A stretch of DNA of 64,000 bases from Xanthomonas sp. DAR 80977 (GTDB lineage Bacteria > Pseudomonadota > Gammaproteobacteria > Xanthomonadales > Xanthomonadaceae): assembly GCF_041240605.1 (NCBI RefSeq), contig NZ_CP162487.1, forward strand, positions 1,619,001 through 1,683,000, written 5' to 3'. Below, in pieces: positions 10,329 through 21,261 of this stretch. The number at the start of each line of letters is the position of its first letter. The first letter of the stretch is position 1. Position numbers and translations under genes: made by a program. Under the pieces are notes generated by a model that worked only from the letters and a program-made list of their open reading frames with translations, was not told where the DNA came from and made no database searches.

Positions 10329-11413
10329 GCAGCAGCGTCGCCGACGCAATCCCGCCGGCCCAGGCACGGGCGGCCGAGGCGCTGGCGCCGCGGCTTGGCC
10401 TGCTCGGCACCGGCACGGTCGGGCGCGCGTTCGTCGCGCGCTACCAGGCGCTGCAGCAGCGCCGCCCGGGCTTGCCGGCGTTCGCCTGGCTGGCCAATTC
10501 GCGCACCCTTCAGGAGTGCCGGCGCGCGCCGGAGCAGGCGCTGGGCACGGCCAATGCCGCCGCACGCGGCGCGGGCGGCATCGTGCATCTGCCCGCCGAC
10601 CTGCGCGGTGGCGACATCGTGGTCGACGCCACCGCCAGCGATGCGGTGGCGCAGCGGCATGCCGAGTGGCTGGCGCGCGGGGTGCACGTGGTCACCGCGA
10701 ACAAGCTCGGGCAGGGCGCGGCGCTGGACCGCGCCGAACGGATCCATGCCGCGCGGCATGCCGCCGGCACCCATTACGGCGACGGCGCCACGGTCGGCGC
10801 CGGCCTGCCGTTGCTGAGCAGCCTGCGCGCGCTGGCCGCCGGCGGCGACCACATCCACGCGGTGGAGGGCGTGCTGTCCGGCTCGCTGGCGTGGCTGCTG
10901 CATCGCTACGACGGCAGCCGCGCGTTCTCCGAGTGCGTGCGCGAGGCCGCCGCCGCCGGTTATACCGAACCGGATCCGCGCGAGGACCTGTCCGGCGAGG
11001 ACGTGCGCCGCAAGCTGCTGATCCTGGCGCGCGCCGCCGGGCTGCCGCTGCGCGCCGAGCAGGTGCAGGTCGATTCGCTGCTGCCGGCGGCCCTGGCCGC
11101 GGCGGCGCCGCAGGACGTGGATGCCGCGCTGTCGGCGCTGGATGCGCCGCTGGCGCAACGCCTGGCGCAGGCGCGTGCGAACGGCGCCTGCCTGCGCTTC
11201 GTCGGCCGCTTCGATGCGCACGGCGCGTCGGTGGGACTGCGCGAACTGCCGCTGGCGCATCCGCTGGCCAGCGGCGCCGGCACCGACAACCGCGTCGCCA
11301 TCCACAGTGATCGCTACCTGCAGCAGCCACTGCTGATCCAGGGCCCGGGCGCCGGCGCCGAGGTGACGGCGGCGGCCCTGCTCGACGACGTGCTGCGGAT
11401 CGCGGTGCGCTGA
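10325..11413 (+). CDS. hom: Homoserine dehydrogenase (short form, no ACT domain)
   Basis: A 362-residue NAD(P)-dependent dehydrogenase beginning with GTG that overlaps the metB stop. The nucleotide site is LGLLGTGTVGRAF (about residue 22). Further family motifs are VVTANKLGQG, VEGVLSGSLAWLL and the catalytic-region YTEPDPREDLSGEDVRRKL. It lacks both an aspartokinase domain and a regulatory ACT domain, so it is probably not threonine-inhibited and is instead controlled by the operon's SAM riboswitch. It converts aspartate semialdehyde to homoserine, the substrate of the first gene of the operon. Confidence 0.92.
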   Translation: MSSSVADAIPPAQARAAEALAPRLGLLGTGTVGRAFVARYQALQQRRPGLPAFAWLANSRTLQECRRAPEQALGTANAAARGAGGIVHLPADLRGGDIVVDATASDAVAQRHAEWLARGVHVVTANKLGQGAALDRAERIHAARHAAGTHYGDGATVGAGLPLLSSLRALAAGGDHIHAVEGVLSGSLAWLLHRYDGSRAFSECVREAAAAGYTEPDPREDLSGEDVRRKLLILARAAGLPLRAEQVQVDSLLPAALAAAAPQDVDAALSALDAPLAQRLAQARANGACLRFVGRFDAHGASVGLRELPLAHPLASGAGTDNRVAIHSDRYLQQPLLIQGPGAGAEVTAAALLDDVLRIAVR

Positions 11414-11435
11414 TGCGCGGGCATCCGCTGCGCCG

Positions 11436-12464
11436 CTACGGCGCAGTGCTCGGTGCGGCCAGCGCCTGCAGCAGCGCGGCGTTGAAGCGCTGCGGCGCTT
11501 CGACCTGCGGCGCGTGGCCCAGGTCGGCGAACTCGACCAGTTTCGCGCCGGGAATCGCCGCCGCCGCGCGCTTGCCCAGCGCCGGATAGTCGCCCAGGGT
11601 CCTGGCCAGCGCCGGCGGCGCCAGGTCCTTGCCGATCGCGGTGCGGTCGCGCTGGCCGATGAACAGCGTGGTCGGCACGCGCAGTTGCGCGAACTGCTGC
11701 ACCACCGGCTGGTTGAACACCATGTCCGAGGTCAGCGCCTGGTTCCAGGCCACCTGCGCGTGGCCGGGGCCGGCGTACAGCCCGGCCTGCATCGCCACCC
11801 AGCGGTCGTACTCGGGTTTCCACTGCCCGCCGTAGTAGACGGTCTGTTGATACTGCCTGATCGAGGCGGCATCGGTCTTGAGCTCCTTCGCGTACCAGTC
11901 GTCGACGCTGCGCCACGGCACGCCGGCGGCCTTCCAGTCCTCCAGCCCGATCGGGTTCACCAGCAGCAACTGGCGCACGTCCTGCGGATACTGCAGGGCG
12001 TAGTGCGCGGCGAGCATGCCGCCCATCGAGTGGCCGACGAACGCCGCCTGGGTCACCCCGGCGTGGCGCAGCAAGGCATGGGTATTGGCCGCCAGTTGCG
12101 CGAAGGAGAACTGGTAGGCCTGCGGCTTGCTCGACTTGCAGAAGCCGACCTGGTCCGGCGCGATCACCCGGTAGCCTGCGCCGGCGAGCGCGGCGATCGC
12201 CGACTCCCAGGTCGCCGCGCAGAAGTTCTTGCCGTGCAGCAGCACGACGGTGCGGCCATTGGGCGTGCCGGTCGGGGCCACGTCCAGATAGGCCATCTGC
12301 AGCGACTGGCGTTGCGAGGCGAAGTCGTAGCGGGCGAGCGGATACGGGTAGTCGAAGCCTTCCAGCTGCGCGCCGTAGCGCGGCGCGGGCGCGGGCGTGG
12401 CGGCGAGGCAGGGCGGCAGCAGGAGCGCGGCGGCGAGCGCGGCGAGGAGCGAGGATCGGCGCAT
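11436..12464 (-). CDS. Exported alpha/beta hydrolase
   Basis: A 342-residue protein with a signal peptide (RRSSLLAALAAALLLPPCLAA) and an alpha/beta-hydrolase fold. The oxyanion region is VVLLHGKNFCAATW, the nucleophile elbow is FVGHSMGGMLAAHYA, the acid region is TLFIGQRDRTA and the catalytic His is in FADLGHAPQVEAPQRF. The overall pattern is that of small-molecule esterases or epoxide-hydrolase-like enzymes acting in the periplasm; the substrate is unknown. It converges on hom with a 22-bp gap and lies just downstream of the diguanylate cyclase gene. Confidence 0.85.
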   Translation of the reverse strand: MRRSSLLAALAAALLLPPCLAATPAPAPRYGAQLEGFDYPYPLARYDFASQRQSLQMAYLDVAPTGTPNGRTVVLLHGKNFCAATWESAIAALAGAGYRVIAPDQVGFCKSSKPQAYQFSFAQLAANTHALLRHAGVTQAAFVGHSMGGMLAAHYALQYPQDVRQLLLVNPIGLEDWKAAGVPWRSVDDWYAKELKTDAASIRQYQQTVYYGGQWKPEYDRWVAMQAGLYAGPGHAQVAWNQALTSDMVFNQPVVQQFAQLRVPTTLFIGQRDRTAIGKDLAPPALARTLGDYPALGKRAAAAIPGAKLVEFADLGHAPQVEAPQRFNAALLQALAAPSTAP

Positions 12465-12533
12465 GCGGGCTGGAGGACGTGCGGGGATGCCGCGACTCTA
12501 GCCCGGGCCATGCGGCGGCGGCGTCAACGCGCC

Positions 12534-15500
12534 TCAGCAGCGCGAGTGCACCAGGCTCAGGCAGGCGTGGTGCTGCATGCGCTCGGCCGGCTCCTGCAGC
12601 GCCGCCAGCACCTGCTCGGCCTGGGTGCCGAGCACCGGCCGGTACGCGGCCCAGCCGTTGCGGCCCTTGGCCTTGGCCTGGTACAGCGCGCGGTCGGCCA
12701 GGATCAGCAACTGCTCCCAGCCCAGGCGGCTGTCGGGATCGTGCACGAACGGGAATTCGGCCAGGCCGATCGAGCAGGTGACCTGGCTGTGGCGGCCGTG
12801 ATCGAGCGCGAAGCTGTGCGCGGCGATCGCCCGGCACAGGCGTTCGGCGGCCACGGTCAGGTTCTCGCGCGGCGCCGAGCGCAGCACCAGCAGGAATTCC
12901 TCGCCGCCCCAGCGCACCACGTAGTCGCTTTCGCGGGTCAGCCTGACCAGCAGCTGCGCCATCTGCTGCAGCACCGCGTCGCCGGTGTGGTGGCCGCCGC
13001 TGTCGTTGATCGACTTGAAATGGTCGATGTCGATCAGCGCGAACAGCATGCCCGAGGACAGCATGTCCTGGTCGTTGGCGGCCATGCGCCGGTACAGCGC
13101 GATGTCGCTGGGGATGTGCAGCGACAGGTAGCGGCGGTTGCGCAGCTGGGTCAGGTCGTCGGTGAAGCTGGCTTCCTGCAGGCGCTGGTTGGCCGCCTGC
13201 AGCGCCTCGGTGCGCTGCCGCACCTGCCGCTCCAGCGCCTCGCGCTGGCGCTGGTTGACCATCCGCGCCATGCCGATGCCGAGCAGCGCCAGCGCCAGCA
13301 CGCCCAGCCCCAGCAGCAGCTTGTAGAACAGCGTTTCCTGGAAGCGCAGCCGGATCCGCAGCGGCAGCCGGGCCGGCGCCTGCGCCCAGACGCCGGCGTT
13401 GTTGCTGCCGGTGACCTCGAACACGTAGTCGCCGCCGGGCAGGTTGGTATAGCTGGCCACGCGCTGGCGGATGTCGTCCAGGCTGCGCCACTGGGTGTCG
13501 TAGCCGACCAGGCGGTAGCGCAGTTCCACGTTCTCCGGCGCCTGGAACGAGGGCGCGGTGAACTCGAAATCCAGGTCGCGCGCCTGCGCCGGCAACGGCG
13601 TGTCGCGCAGCGCCTGCGGCGCCATCCAGCGGCCCTGCGCGCGGATCCGCTCCACCACCGGCTGCGGCGCGACCGGGTTCTTGACGATGCCGGCGGTGTC
13701 CATGCTCACCACGCCGTCGCGGCTGGGCAGCCAAAGCGTGCCGTTGTCGATGAAGCCCTTGCCGTTGCCGGCGCCGTTGCAGCACAGGCCCTGCACGCCG
13801 CCATGGCGCTGGCCGCGCTCGTTGAGCAGCAGTTCGGCCTGCAGCGGCGTGCTCGGTTCCTCGATGCGCTTGAGCAGGCTCGCCAGCGGCATCCGGTACA
13901 CGCCGCGCAGGCCGGCCACCCACAGGCTGCCGTGGCCGTCGTCGGTGATGAAGAACGCCGCGTTCGCCGGCAGCCCGTCGTGTTCGTCGAATTCGGTCCA
14001 GCGCGTGCCGTCGAACACCCACAGCTGTTCCGACAGCGTGCCGACCAGCCACTGTCCGCCGGGCAGTTCGTGCACGGCGGTGATGTCGGCGTCGGCCAGC
14101 GCCGAGCCGGGTTCGGCGAGCGGCAACAGGCGCTCGCCGCGCAGTTCGTACAGGCCGGCCTGGGAGCCGATCAGCAGGCGCCCGGCGCGGGTTTCGTGGA
14201 TCAGGCGGATGCGCGTGTCGCGCAGGCCCTCGCTGCTGCCGTAGCGATGCAGGCGGTTGCCGTCGCTGCGGAACAGGCCGTCGCTGCTGGCGAACCACAG
14301 CCGCTGCGCGCGATCGCGGACGATGCCGCTGACCTGCAGTTCGCGCAGCGGCGCCAGTAGCGGCGGCAGCGTGGCGCGCCCGTCGCGGTACAGCACGGCG
14401 CCGCGGCGGGTGCCGATCCACAGCTGGCCGGGTTCGGCGAGCAGGGTATAGGGCACGTCGGCGGGCAGTTGCGCGCGGCTCAGGACCTGCTGGTAGCGGC
14501 CGGCGCGCAGCCGCGCCAGGCCGCTGCCGGTGCCGACCCACAGCGAGCCGTCGGGATCGCGCGCCAGGGTCCACACCAGCGGGTCGGACAACCCTTCGTA
14601 GCTGCTGTAGCGGCGCGTCCAGCCGTTCCACAGGCGGGTCGCGCCCTTCCAGCGGCTGCCCAGCCACAGGTTGCGCTCGCGGTCCTCGAAGACCGCGCTG
14701 GCGCCGGCGTCCTGGTCGCTTTCCAGGGATTGCTCGACGATGCCGCCGTCGCGCACGCGCAGCAGATAGCCGGGCAGGCCGACCCACAGGTTGCCGTCGC
14801 TGTCCTGGTACAGCGCCTCCACCGAACGCCGGGTCACCGCCGGGTCGCCGGGCAGCCGCTGCCAGCGGCCGTCGCGGCGGAACAGCAGGCCGTCGCGGCT
14901 GCCGGCCCACAGCCGCCCCTGCGCATCCAGCAACTGCCGCACCGGCGCCTCGCGCGCGTCCTGCGGCAACGGCAGCGGCTCGCTCTCGCCCTCTTCGAAG
15001 CGCAGCACCGCGCCGCGCGTGCCGACCCACAGCTCGCGGCCGCGCGGCAGCAGCGCGTAGGCGCCGTCGGCGACGCGGTGCTGCAGGCGCAGGCTGTCGC
15101 CGACCACGGCATAGACGCCATCCTGCGCCGCGACCAGCACCGTGCCGCGCGCGTCGACCGCGATCGCTTCGATGTTCAGCAGCGGCGCCTGCGGATCCTG
15201 CGGCAGCAGGTTGGCGAAGCGCCCGTCGCGGTAGCGCGCCAGGCCGCGGTAGGTGCCGATCCACAGGTCGCCGCTGGGGTCCACCTGCAAGGCCTTGATC
15301 AACGGGCCGGGCAGGTTGGCCGGGGCGTTCTCGCCGAAGGTGGTCATGCGCACGCCGTCGAAGCGCGCCAGGCCGCCCATCGTGCCGATCCACAGATAGC
15401 CCTGCCGGTCCTGCGCGAAGGCCTGCACGCTCAGCTGCGGCAATCCCTGTTCCAGGCCCCAGCGCTGGCGTTCGTAATGGTTGAACTGCTTGTCCGGCTG

Positions 15501-15602
15501 CAAGGCGGCCGCCGTCGGCGCGAGCGAGGCCCATGCTGCCAGGAGCATGGCCAGCGTCAGCGCACGGGTGCACCAGGAAGCGGGGTGGGACTGCAAGGGC
15601 AT
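12534..15602 (-). CDS. Periplasmic-propeller sensor diguanylate cyclase
   Basis: A 1022-residue membrane sensor. After a signal peptide (about residues 10-30) there are repeated two-component-propeller blades (GYLWIGTMGGLARFDG, DLWIGTYRGLARYRDG, SLWVGTGSGLARLRAG and others) spanning about residues 40-620. A Y_Y_Y domain follows, then one membrane helix (LLLGLGVLALALLGIGMAR), a coiled coil and a GGDEF domain. The active-site loop is RWGGEEFLLVL, so c-di-GMP synthesis should be intact. The RxxD inhibitory site is not obvious. The ATG at 15602 is used because it starts a good signal peptide. The ligand is unknown; propeller sensors of this type often respond to glycans. Confidence 0.9.
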   Translation of the reverse strand: MPLQSHPASWCTRALTLAMLLAAWASLAPTAAALQPDKQFNHYERQRWGLEQGLPQLSVQAFAQDRQGYLWIGTMGGLARFDGVRMTTFGENAPANLPGPLIKALQVDPSGDLWIGTYRGLARYRDGRFANLLPQDPQAPLLNIEAIAVDARGTVLVAAQDGVYAVVGDSLRLQHRVADGAYALLPRGRELWVGTRGAVLRFEEGESEPLPLPQDAREAPVRQLLDAQGRLWAGSRDGLLFRRDGRWQRLPGDPAVTRRSVEALYQDSDGNLWVGLPGYLLRVRDGGIVEQSLESDQDAGASAVFEDRERNLWLGSRWKGATRLWNGWTRRYSSYEGLSDPLVWTLARDPDGSLWVGTGSGLARLRAGRYQQVLSRAQLPADVPYTLLAEPGQLWIGTRRGAVLYRDGRATLPPLLAPLRELQVSGIVRDRAQRLWFASSDGLFRSDGNRLHRYGSSEGLRDTRIRLIHETRAGRLLIGSQAGLYELRGERLLPLAEPGSALADADITAVHELPGGQWLVGTLSEQLWVFDGTRWTEFDEHDGLPANAAFFITDDGHGSLWVAGLRGVYRMPLASLLKRIEEPSTPLQAELLLNERGQRHGGVQGLCCNGAGNGKGFIDNGTLWLPSRDGVVSMDTAGIVKNPVAPQPVVERIRAQGRWMAPQALRDTPLPAQARDLDFEFTAPSFQAPENVELRYRLVGYDTQWRSLDDIRQRVASYTNLPGGDYVFEVTGSNNAGVWAQAPARLPLRIRLRFQETLFYKLLLGLGVLALALLGIGMARMVNQRQREALERQVRQRTEALQAANQRLQEASFTDDLTQLRNRRYLSLHIPSDIALYRRMAANDQDMLSSGMLFALIDIDHFKSINDSGGHHTGDAVLQQMAQLLVRLTRESDYVVRWGGEEFLLVLRSAPRENLTVAAERLCRAIAAHSFALDHGRHSQVTCSIGLAEFPFVHDPDSRLGWEQLLILADRALYQAKAKGRNGWAAYRPVLGTQAEQVLAALQEPAERMQHHACLSLVHSRC

Positions 15603-15833
15603 TCCAGTGCCGGTTCGGTGTCGGCGTATCGTCGAAGACGCTATCGGCGCCGATCCGCCGATCTTTATCCGTACTGCAACAAACGCCTGCGCAGCGGTGG
15701 CGATCGCGGTGGCCGCCGCGGCGCGCTTCATCCCGGCGGATTCTGCCTGGGCGGCGCCGGCGCACGCGCACGCGTGTGCGTGCAGCGGCGGCGCGATGGG
15801 TTCGGGCATGCAGGACACGCCCGGCGCCTCATC

Positions 15834-17216
<1,383 letters not shown>

Positions 17217-17255
17217 ACGTGCCGGAGAGGTGGAAGGCCAAAGACCGTCTATTCT

Positions 17256-17534
17256 ATGCCTCTGGCCCGCCGCGGACGTCCGCAGCGCAGCATCGGAGCC
17301 GCCGCCATCTCCCTGACCCTGTACCAGCGCGACGACTGCCACCTGTGCGACCAGGCGCTGCTGGTCCTGGCGCAGGCGCGCGCGGCCGACCTGGAAAGCG
17401 TTTTCATCGATGGCGACCCGGCGCTGGAGGCGCGCTACGGGGAGCGCGTGCCGGTGCTGCGCGACGGCGACGGGCGCGAGCTGGGGTGGCCGTTCGATGC
17501 GCGCCGGGTGGCGGACTGGCTGGCGGTCGCCTAG
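17256..17534 (+). CDS. Glutaredoxin-family (DUF836-like) protein
   Basis: A 92-residue protein with a thioredoxin-like fold: a first strand ([14 protein letters not shown]) carrying a CHLC redox motif, then a helix, and the [19 protein letters not shown] segment corresponding to the cis-proline strand of glutaredoxins. The closest group is the small glutaredoxin-like DUF836 family. The partner and substrate are unknown. The ATG at 17256 precedes a basic stretch of about 18 residues that may or may not be translated. Confidence 0.75.
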   Translation: MPLARRGRPQRSIGAAAISLTLYQRDDCHLCDQALLVLAQARAADLESVFIDGDPALEARYGERVPVLRDGDGRELGWPFDARRVADWLAVA

Positions 17535-17636
17535 CGCAGCGTTGCGTCGCGGTTGCGCGGCGTCATTTGTCTGTTGAATTGTGCCCGGGGCTGGGGCAGT
17601 GTGCCTGCGGGGAGATGCAACGCGCAGGGGAACGCC

Positions 17637-19130
17637 ATGGTCAGGAGCCTATGTCTGCTCTTTGGGTGTTTGCTGGGTGGGGTGGGCGCCTGCCATGCGG
17701 CGGGCCAGGCTGCGTCGGCGACGCCGCCCAGTGCGACCGTCACCCGCCAGAACGGCCCGACCAAGGTCACGAGCGAGGCCTATACGCAGCTCCATGCCGC
17801 GATGTCGCCGCCGGCGCTGCCGCAGGATCCGAAGCAGAAGAAGAAGTTCTTCGGCATCCTGCTCAAGGCGATGGGCGGCGGCAAGGCCACCCGCGAAATC
17901 AACGTCGGCATCCGGGTCAAGATCGGCGCGGTGGCGCTTCCCGAGTATCCGCTGCTCACCTACCGATTCGATCCGGATACCGGAAACCCTTCGGTCGTGA
18001 CCGATGGCGGCCATTCCTTCCCGCTCAAGCGGCTCGAGGCGAACGAAAAGATCCAGGTCGAAGCGGTGTACCGCGACACCACCTCCGCCCACTACGATAC
18101 CGGTGCGATCGCAACGGCGGTCACTGCGTTGCTGCCGGGTTCCTCGATCGTCAGCGAAGTCGCCAAGCCGGCGATCCAGCATGTTTTCGAGCTGACCGAC
18201 GCAACCTGGAACGCCATGTCCAGCCAGGCGACGGATCAGGCGTTCAGGGAAGAACTGTCGCCCTACGCCGCGGATGCCAAGACCATCGTCATCGCCTTGT
18301 CCGGGCGCGGTGGGGAGCCGTTCGGCACGGTGACGCTGTCCCTGCGCGCGACTCCCACGCTGCTGCAAACGCCGGTGGACGTGTTCCAGTTCGGCCAGCA
18401 GGCCATGGTGCGGGGGCCAGCGGATTCGCCGTCGCGGCTGAACGCCGAACTGGCCGGGGTGAAGCGCAGCTTCACCTCGGTGCTGCGTGCCTTGCCCGAT
18501 TACACCGAGCTGATCAGGGCGCCATCGGGCACGACATTGCGCAGCTTTTGCCGTGCCGCTCGCGAGGAACTGGTGATGCGCAACGGGCTGACCCTGGTCG
18601 ACAGCACCTACGTCACCTATGCGGTCATGGCCGAAGCGGGCTTCGCATCGAGCGCCAACCGGCTCGATTGGTTCGACGACTGTTTCGATTCCGGCGAGAG
18701 GGCGGTGCTGGCCCAGGCCAATGGCATTGCGCCGCCGCCGGTCGCACAGGCGCCGGCCAGCGTCGTTCCGCCCGAACATCTGTTCGCGTTCGGTTGTTGG
18801 ATGATGGATGCGGCAGGGCCCGACTGCGCCGACAAGGCGCCAGCCGCCGACGCCACGCTGGCCAAGGTGCTGCAGGACGACGTCGCGCTGGCGATCGACT
18901 CGTCCTTTCTTGCGACGGTGTCGCTGCGCGACCCGGCGCATGTGCCGAAGGGGGTCGTGATCAGCATGCTCAAGGGATCGGCCGCCTCCTTCAGCTGCTT
19001 CAAGCGCGGCATGCTGGTGAGTTCGCGCGAGGGCAAGCCATTCCGCTTCCAGGCCGAGTACCGGGACGACAGGATCGGCGCGCTCGCGATCTATCCGGTT
19101 GCGGAAACCGCGTTGAGTTGCACCAACTAA
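17637..19130 (+). CDS. Secreted protein of unknown function
   Basis: A 497-residue protein with a signal peptide ([20 protein letters not shown]) and an AGGGGA ribosome-binding site before the ATG at 17637. I recognise no domain. Features seen: a lysine-rich patch (DPKQKKKFF) near residue 65, a central beta-rich region, five cysteines in the C-terminal half (around [42 protein letters not shown]), and a final ALSCTN. The cysteines suggest a disulfide-bonded periplasmic or extracellular fold. It is a lone gene followed by a stem-loop. Confidence 0.7.
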   Translation: MVRSLCLLFGCLLGGVGACHAAGQAASATPPSATVTRQNGPTKVTSEAYTQLHAAMSPPALPQDPKQKKKFFGILLKAMGGGKATREINVGIRVKIGAVALPEYPLLTYRFDPDTGNPSVVTDGGHSFPLKRLEANEKIQVEAVYRDTTSAHYDTGAIATAVTALLPGSSIVSEVAKPAIQHVFELTDATWNAMSSQATDQAFREELSPYAADAKTIVIALSGRGGEPFGTVTLSLRATPTLLQTPVDVFQFGQQAMVRGPADSPSRLNAELAGVKRSFTSVLRALPDYTELIRAPSGTTLRSFCRAAREELVMRNGLTLVDSTYVTYAVMAEAGFASSANRLDWFDDCFDSGERAVLAQANGIAPPPVAQAPASVVPPEHLFAFGCWMMDAAGPDCADKAPAADATLAKVLQDDVALAIDSSFLATVSLRDPAHVPKGVVISMLKGSAASFSCFKRGMLVSSREGKPFRFQAEYRDDRIGALAIYPVAETALSCTN

Positions 19131-19160
19131 CTAACTGAGCGTGCCGATGGCGGGCGACCC

Positions 19161-19193
19161 GTCCGCCTTGCGCACGGACGAGCGCAAGGCGGA
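19161..19193. terminator. Perfect 12-bp stem-loop between convergent genes
   Basis: Positions 19162-19173 pair perfectly with 19182-19193 around an 8-nt loop. It lies 30 bp after the unknown secreted protein and before the end of the convergent acetyltransferase gene. No U-run follows, so it is terminator-like rather than a canonical intrinsic terminator. Its left part is an exact inverted copy of 452-470. Confidence 0.45.
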
Positions 19194-19325
19194 TCCATTG
19201 CGGCAATCCGCTGCCGAGCGGCGGCAAGCGGTCGCGTCTGGTCGATCGCGTCGTCGGCCAAGGTCCGGCCGCTCGACCGCGGTGCTGCCGCGCTCAATGC
19301 GCCCGTCGTGGCGAGGCTCGCGTGC

Positions 19326-19898
19326 TCATTCTCCTGCCGTGCGGACGGCCGGCGCGATGGCGTGCCGGTCCTCGCTCGCCGGTGCCGCGGCCGCATGCCA
19401 TGCGAAGCAGCAGATCACCGTGCCGTCCGCTTCCGTGCGTGCCGGTGCCGGCTGCATGCCGGCCTTGCGCAGCACGCGCAACGACGCCAGGTTCTGCGGA
19501 TACGCCGTGGCGATCGCGTGCTGCAGGCCCAATTCCTGCCGCGCATACGCCAGCATCGCCCGCGCCGCTTCGGTGGCCAGTCCGCGTCCCCAGTGCGCGC
19601 GCATGAAGGCATATTTCAGCTCGGCCTGCACCTGGCCTGCCGGATGCACCAGCCCGCAAAAGCCGAGGATCTGGCCACTGCCGCGCTCCACCAACGCAGA
19701 CATGCCGTAACCGCGCGCGTGGTAGTTGCGCTCGGACACGGCCACCCATTCCACGCATTGCGCGCGCGTCAGCGGCTCGCCATCGCCGACCCAGCGCATG
19801 GCCTCGGCGTCGCCGTAGACCGCGAACAAGGCAGCGACGTCGGACAGGCGCAGGTGGCGCCCGATCAGGCGCGCGGTCCTGAAGAGTTCCTGTTGCAT
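19326..19898 (-). CDS. GNAT acetyltransferase, RimJ/RimL-like
   Basis: A 190-residue N-acetyltransferase. It begins with the ELFRTARLIGRHLRLSD strand common to RimJ/RimL-type enzymes. It contains the acetyl-CoA loop AHWGRGLATEAARAMLAYA and the final NLASLRVLRKAGMQP helix. The acceptor is unknown; members of this group modify ribosomal proteins, other proteins or small amines. It converges on the unknown secreted protein gene with a 195-bp gap. Confidence 0.85.
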   Translation of the reverse strand: MQQELFRTARLIGRHLRLSDVAALFAVYGDAEAMRWVGDGEPLTRAQCVEWVAVSERNYHARGYGMSALVERGSGQILGFCGLVHPAGQVQAELKYAFMRAHWGRGLATEAARAMLAYARQELGLQHAIATAYPQNLASLRVLRKAGMQPAPARTEADGTVICCFAWHAAAAPASEDRHAIAPAVRTAGE

Positions 19899-20046
19899 GG
19901 CCCGAGTGTGGCATGCGCGGCAGGCGCGCGCGACGTCGCCCGGCCTCGTCGCGACATGCGCGAGCGCACGAAACCGCCGGCCTCGCGGTCATCGGCGATG
20001 CCGCCGGCAAGGCATGCGCCTCGCCGCGCCGCGCCCGTCCAGGCAC

Positions 20047-20082
20047 AAAAAAAGCGGCGGACCCGACGAGGGAATCCGCCGC
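20047..20082 (-). terminator. Intrinsic terminator of the YceI/cytochrome b561 operon
   Basis: On the minus strand, GCGGCGGA (20082-20075) pairs with TCCGCCGC (20061-20054) around a 13-nt loop. It is followed directly by seven U residues (20053-20047). It lies 35 bp after the stop of the last gene of the operon and is the clearest Rho-independent terminator in the window. Confidence 0.9.
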
Positions 20083-20116
20083 CCAGTGGCCGCCTGCCGC
20101 GACGGCCTGTGGCGAA

Positions 20117-20683
20117 TCACTTCGCCTTGAACACGACCTTGGTGCTGATCGCGGTTTCGTTGGGGATGGTCTTGGTGTCGGCCCAGTCGCCGCCGCCGAC
20201 GCCGAAGTCCAGGCGCTTGACGGTGGCCCTGCCGGCCAGCACCGGCTGTGCGCCGGGGGTCCAGGTGAAGGTCAGGGTCACCGGCTTGGACACGCCGCGC
20301 AGTTCCAGGGTGCCGTCGGCAGCGTACTGGTTGTTGCCCAGCGAACGGAACTTGTCGGCGCGGTAGTGGGCGGTGGCGAACTTGGCGACATCGAAGAAAT
20401 CCGCGCCCTGCAGGGTGGAGTCGCGGTCGGCATTGCCGCTCTTGGCGCCGGCCAGCGGGATCGCCACGTCGAGCTTGGCGCCGGCCAGGTTGGCCGGGTC
20501 GAAGCTGAGCTTGGTGTCGAAGCCGGGGAACTGGCCGGTGAACACTTCGCCGTCGTACTTGCTGGCGAACACCAGGCTCGAGCCCGGCGCCTGCACGTAG
20601 TCGGCGGCGAAGGCGGGGGCGGCGGCGAGCATCGCCACCAGGCTGGCGGCGACGGCGGCGGGGGAGGCGAAACGGGACGACAT
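20117..20683 (-). CDS. YceI-family periplasmic protein
   Basis: A 188-residue protein with a cleavable signal peptide ending AAAPAFAA. The lipocalin-like YceI barrel follows: SSLVFASKYDGEVFTGQFPG, then SFDPANLAGAKLDVAIPL, LQGADFFDVAKFATAHYR and GTLELRGVSKPVTLTF. YceI proteins bind isoprenoid lipids such as polyprenyl pyrophosphate or quinone precursors. A strong GAGGAG ribosome-binding site precedes the ATG. It follows the cytochrome b561 gene by 11 bp, and the pairing suggests quinone handling at the inner membrane. Confidence 0.93.
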   Translation of the reverse strand: MSSRFASPAAVAASLVAMLAAAPAFAADYVQAPGSSLVFASKYDGEVFTGQFPGFDTKLSFDPANLAGAKLDVAIPLAGAKSGNADRDSTLQGADFFDVAKFATAHYRADKFRSLGNNQYAADGTLELRGVSKPVTLTFTWTPGAQPVLAGRATVKRLDFGVGGGDWADTKTIPNETAISTKVVFKAK

Positions 20684-20694
20684 GGTGGAACTCC

Positions 20695-21261
20695 TCAGGA
20701 CTTGGGGGTCAGCCAGCCGCGCGGCAACATCCGCGCCAGGGTGGCATCGCGTTGGAACAGGTGGTGGTAGAAGGCGGCGCCGGCATGCGCCAGCACCACC
20801 GCGATCAGGATCCAGAAGCCCCATTCGTGGGTGGCGTGCGACAGGTCGCGCAGCTGTTCGTTCGGGGCGCTGAGCTTGGGCACGGCGACCAGGCCGAACC
20901 AGCGGAACGGACGCAGGCCGCTGCTGGAGTCGTACAGCCAGCCGGACAGCGGCATGGCGAAGATCAGCACGTACAGCAGCGCATGGGTGGCGCTGGCGAT
21001 GCGTTCCTGCCAGCCCGGCGTGCCCGGCACCGGCTTGGGCGCGCCGGCGTACAGGCGCCAGCCCAGGCGTGCGATCACCAGCGCCAGCACGGTCAGGCCG
21101 AGCGACTTGTGCGCGGTGTAGACCCAGAAGTACTTGGGCGTCTTCGGCAATTCGCCCATGGTCAGCCCGACCACGCCCAGCAACAGGATCAGCGCGGCGA
21201 TCAGCCAATGCAGGGTCTGGCTGACGCCGCCCCAACGGTCGGCGGTGTTCTTGGCGGTCAT
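20695..21261 (-). CDS. Cytochrome b561 family protein
   Basis: A 188-residue membrane protein with four helices. Conserved histidines are seen in VSQTLHWLIAALILLLG, YTAHKSLGLTVLALV, ATHALLYVLIFAMPLSGW and HEWGFWILIAVVLAHAGAA, the pattern for two b-type haems. Such proteins move electrons between quinol and periplasmic acceptors, in some cases superoxide. It is flanked on both sides by YceI genes. Its ATG overlaps the stop of the upstream YceI gene by four bases. Confidence 0.92.
   Translation of the reverse strand: MTAKNTADRWGGVSQTLHWLIAALILLLGVVGLTMGELPKTPKYFWVYTAHKSLGLTVLALVIARLGWRLYAGAPKPVPGTPGWQERIASATHALLYVLIFAMPLSGWLYDSSSGLRPFRWFGLVAVPKLSAPNEQLRDLSHATHEWGFWILIAVVLAHAGAAFYHHLFQRDATLARMLPRGWLTPKS

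Noticed and set aside
11314..15771. 1485-codon minus-strand open frame spanning several genes
   Set aside because: It runs out of phase through the hydrolase and the diguanylate cyclase genes, with Arg/Pro/Ala-rich low-complexity sequence and no motif.
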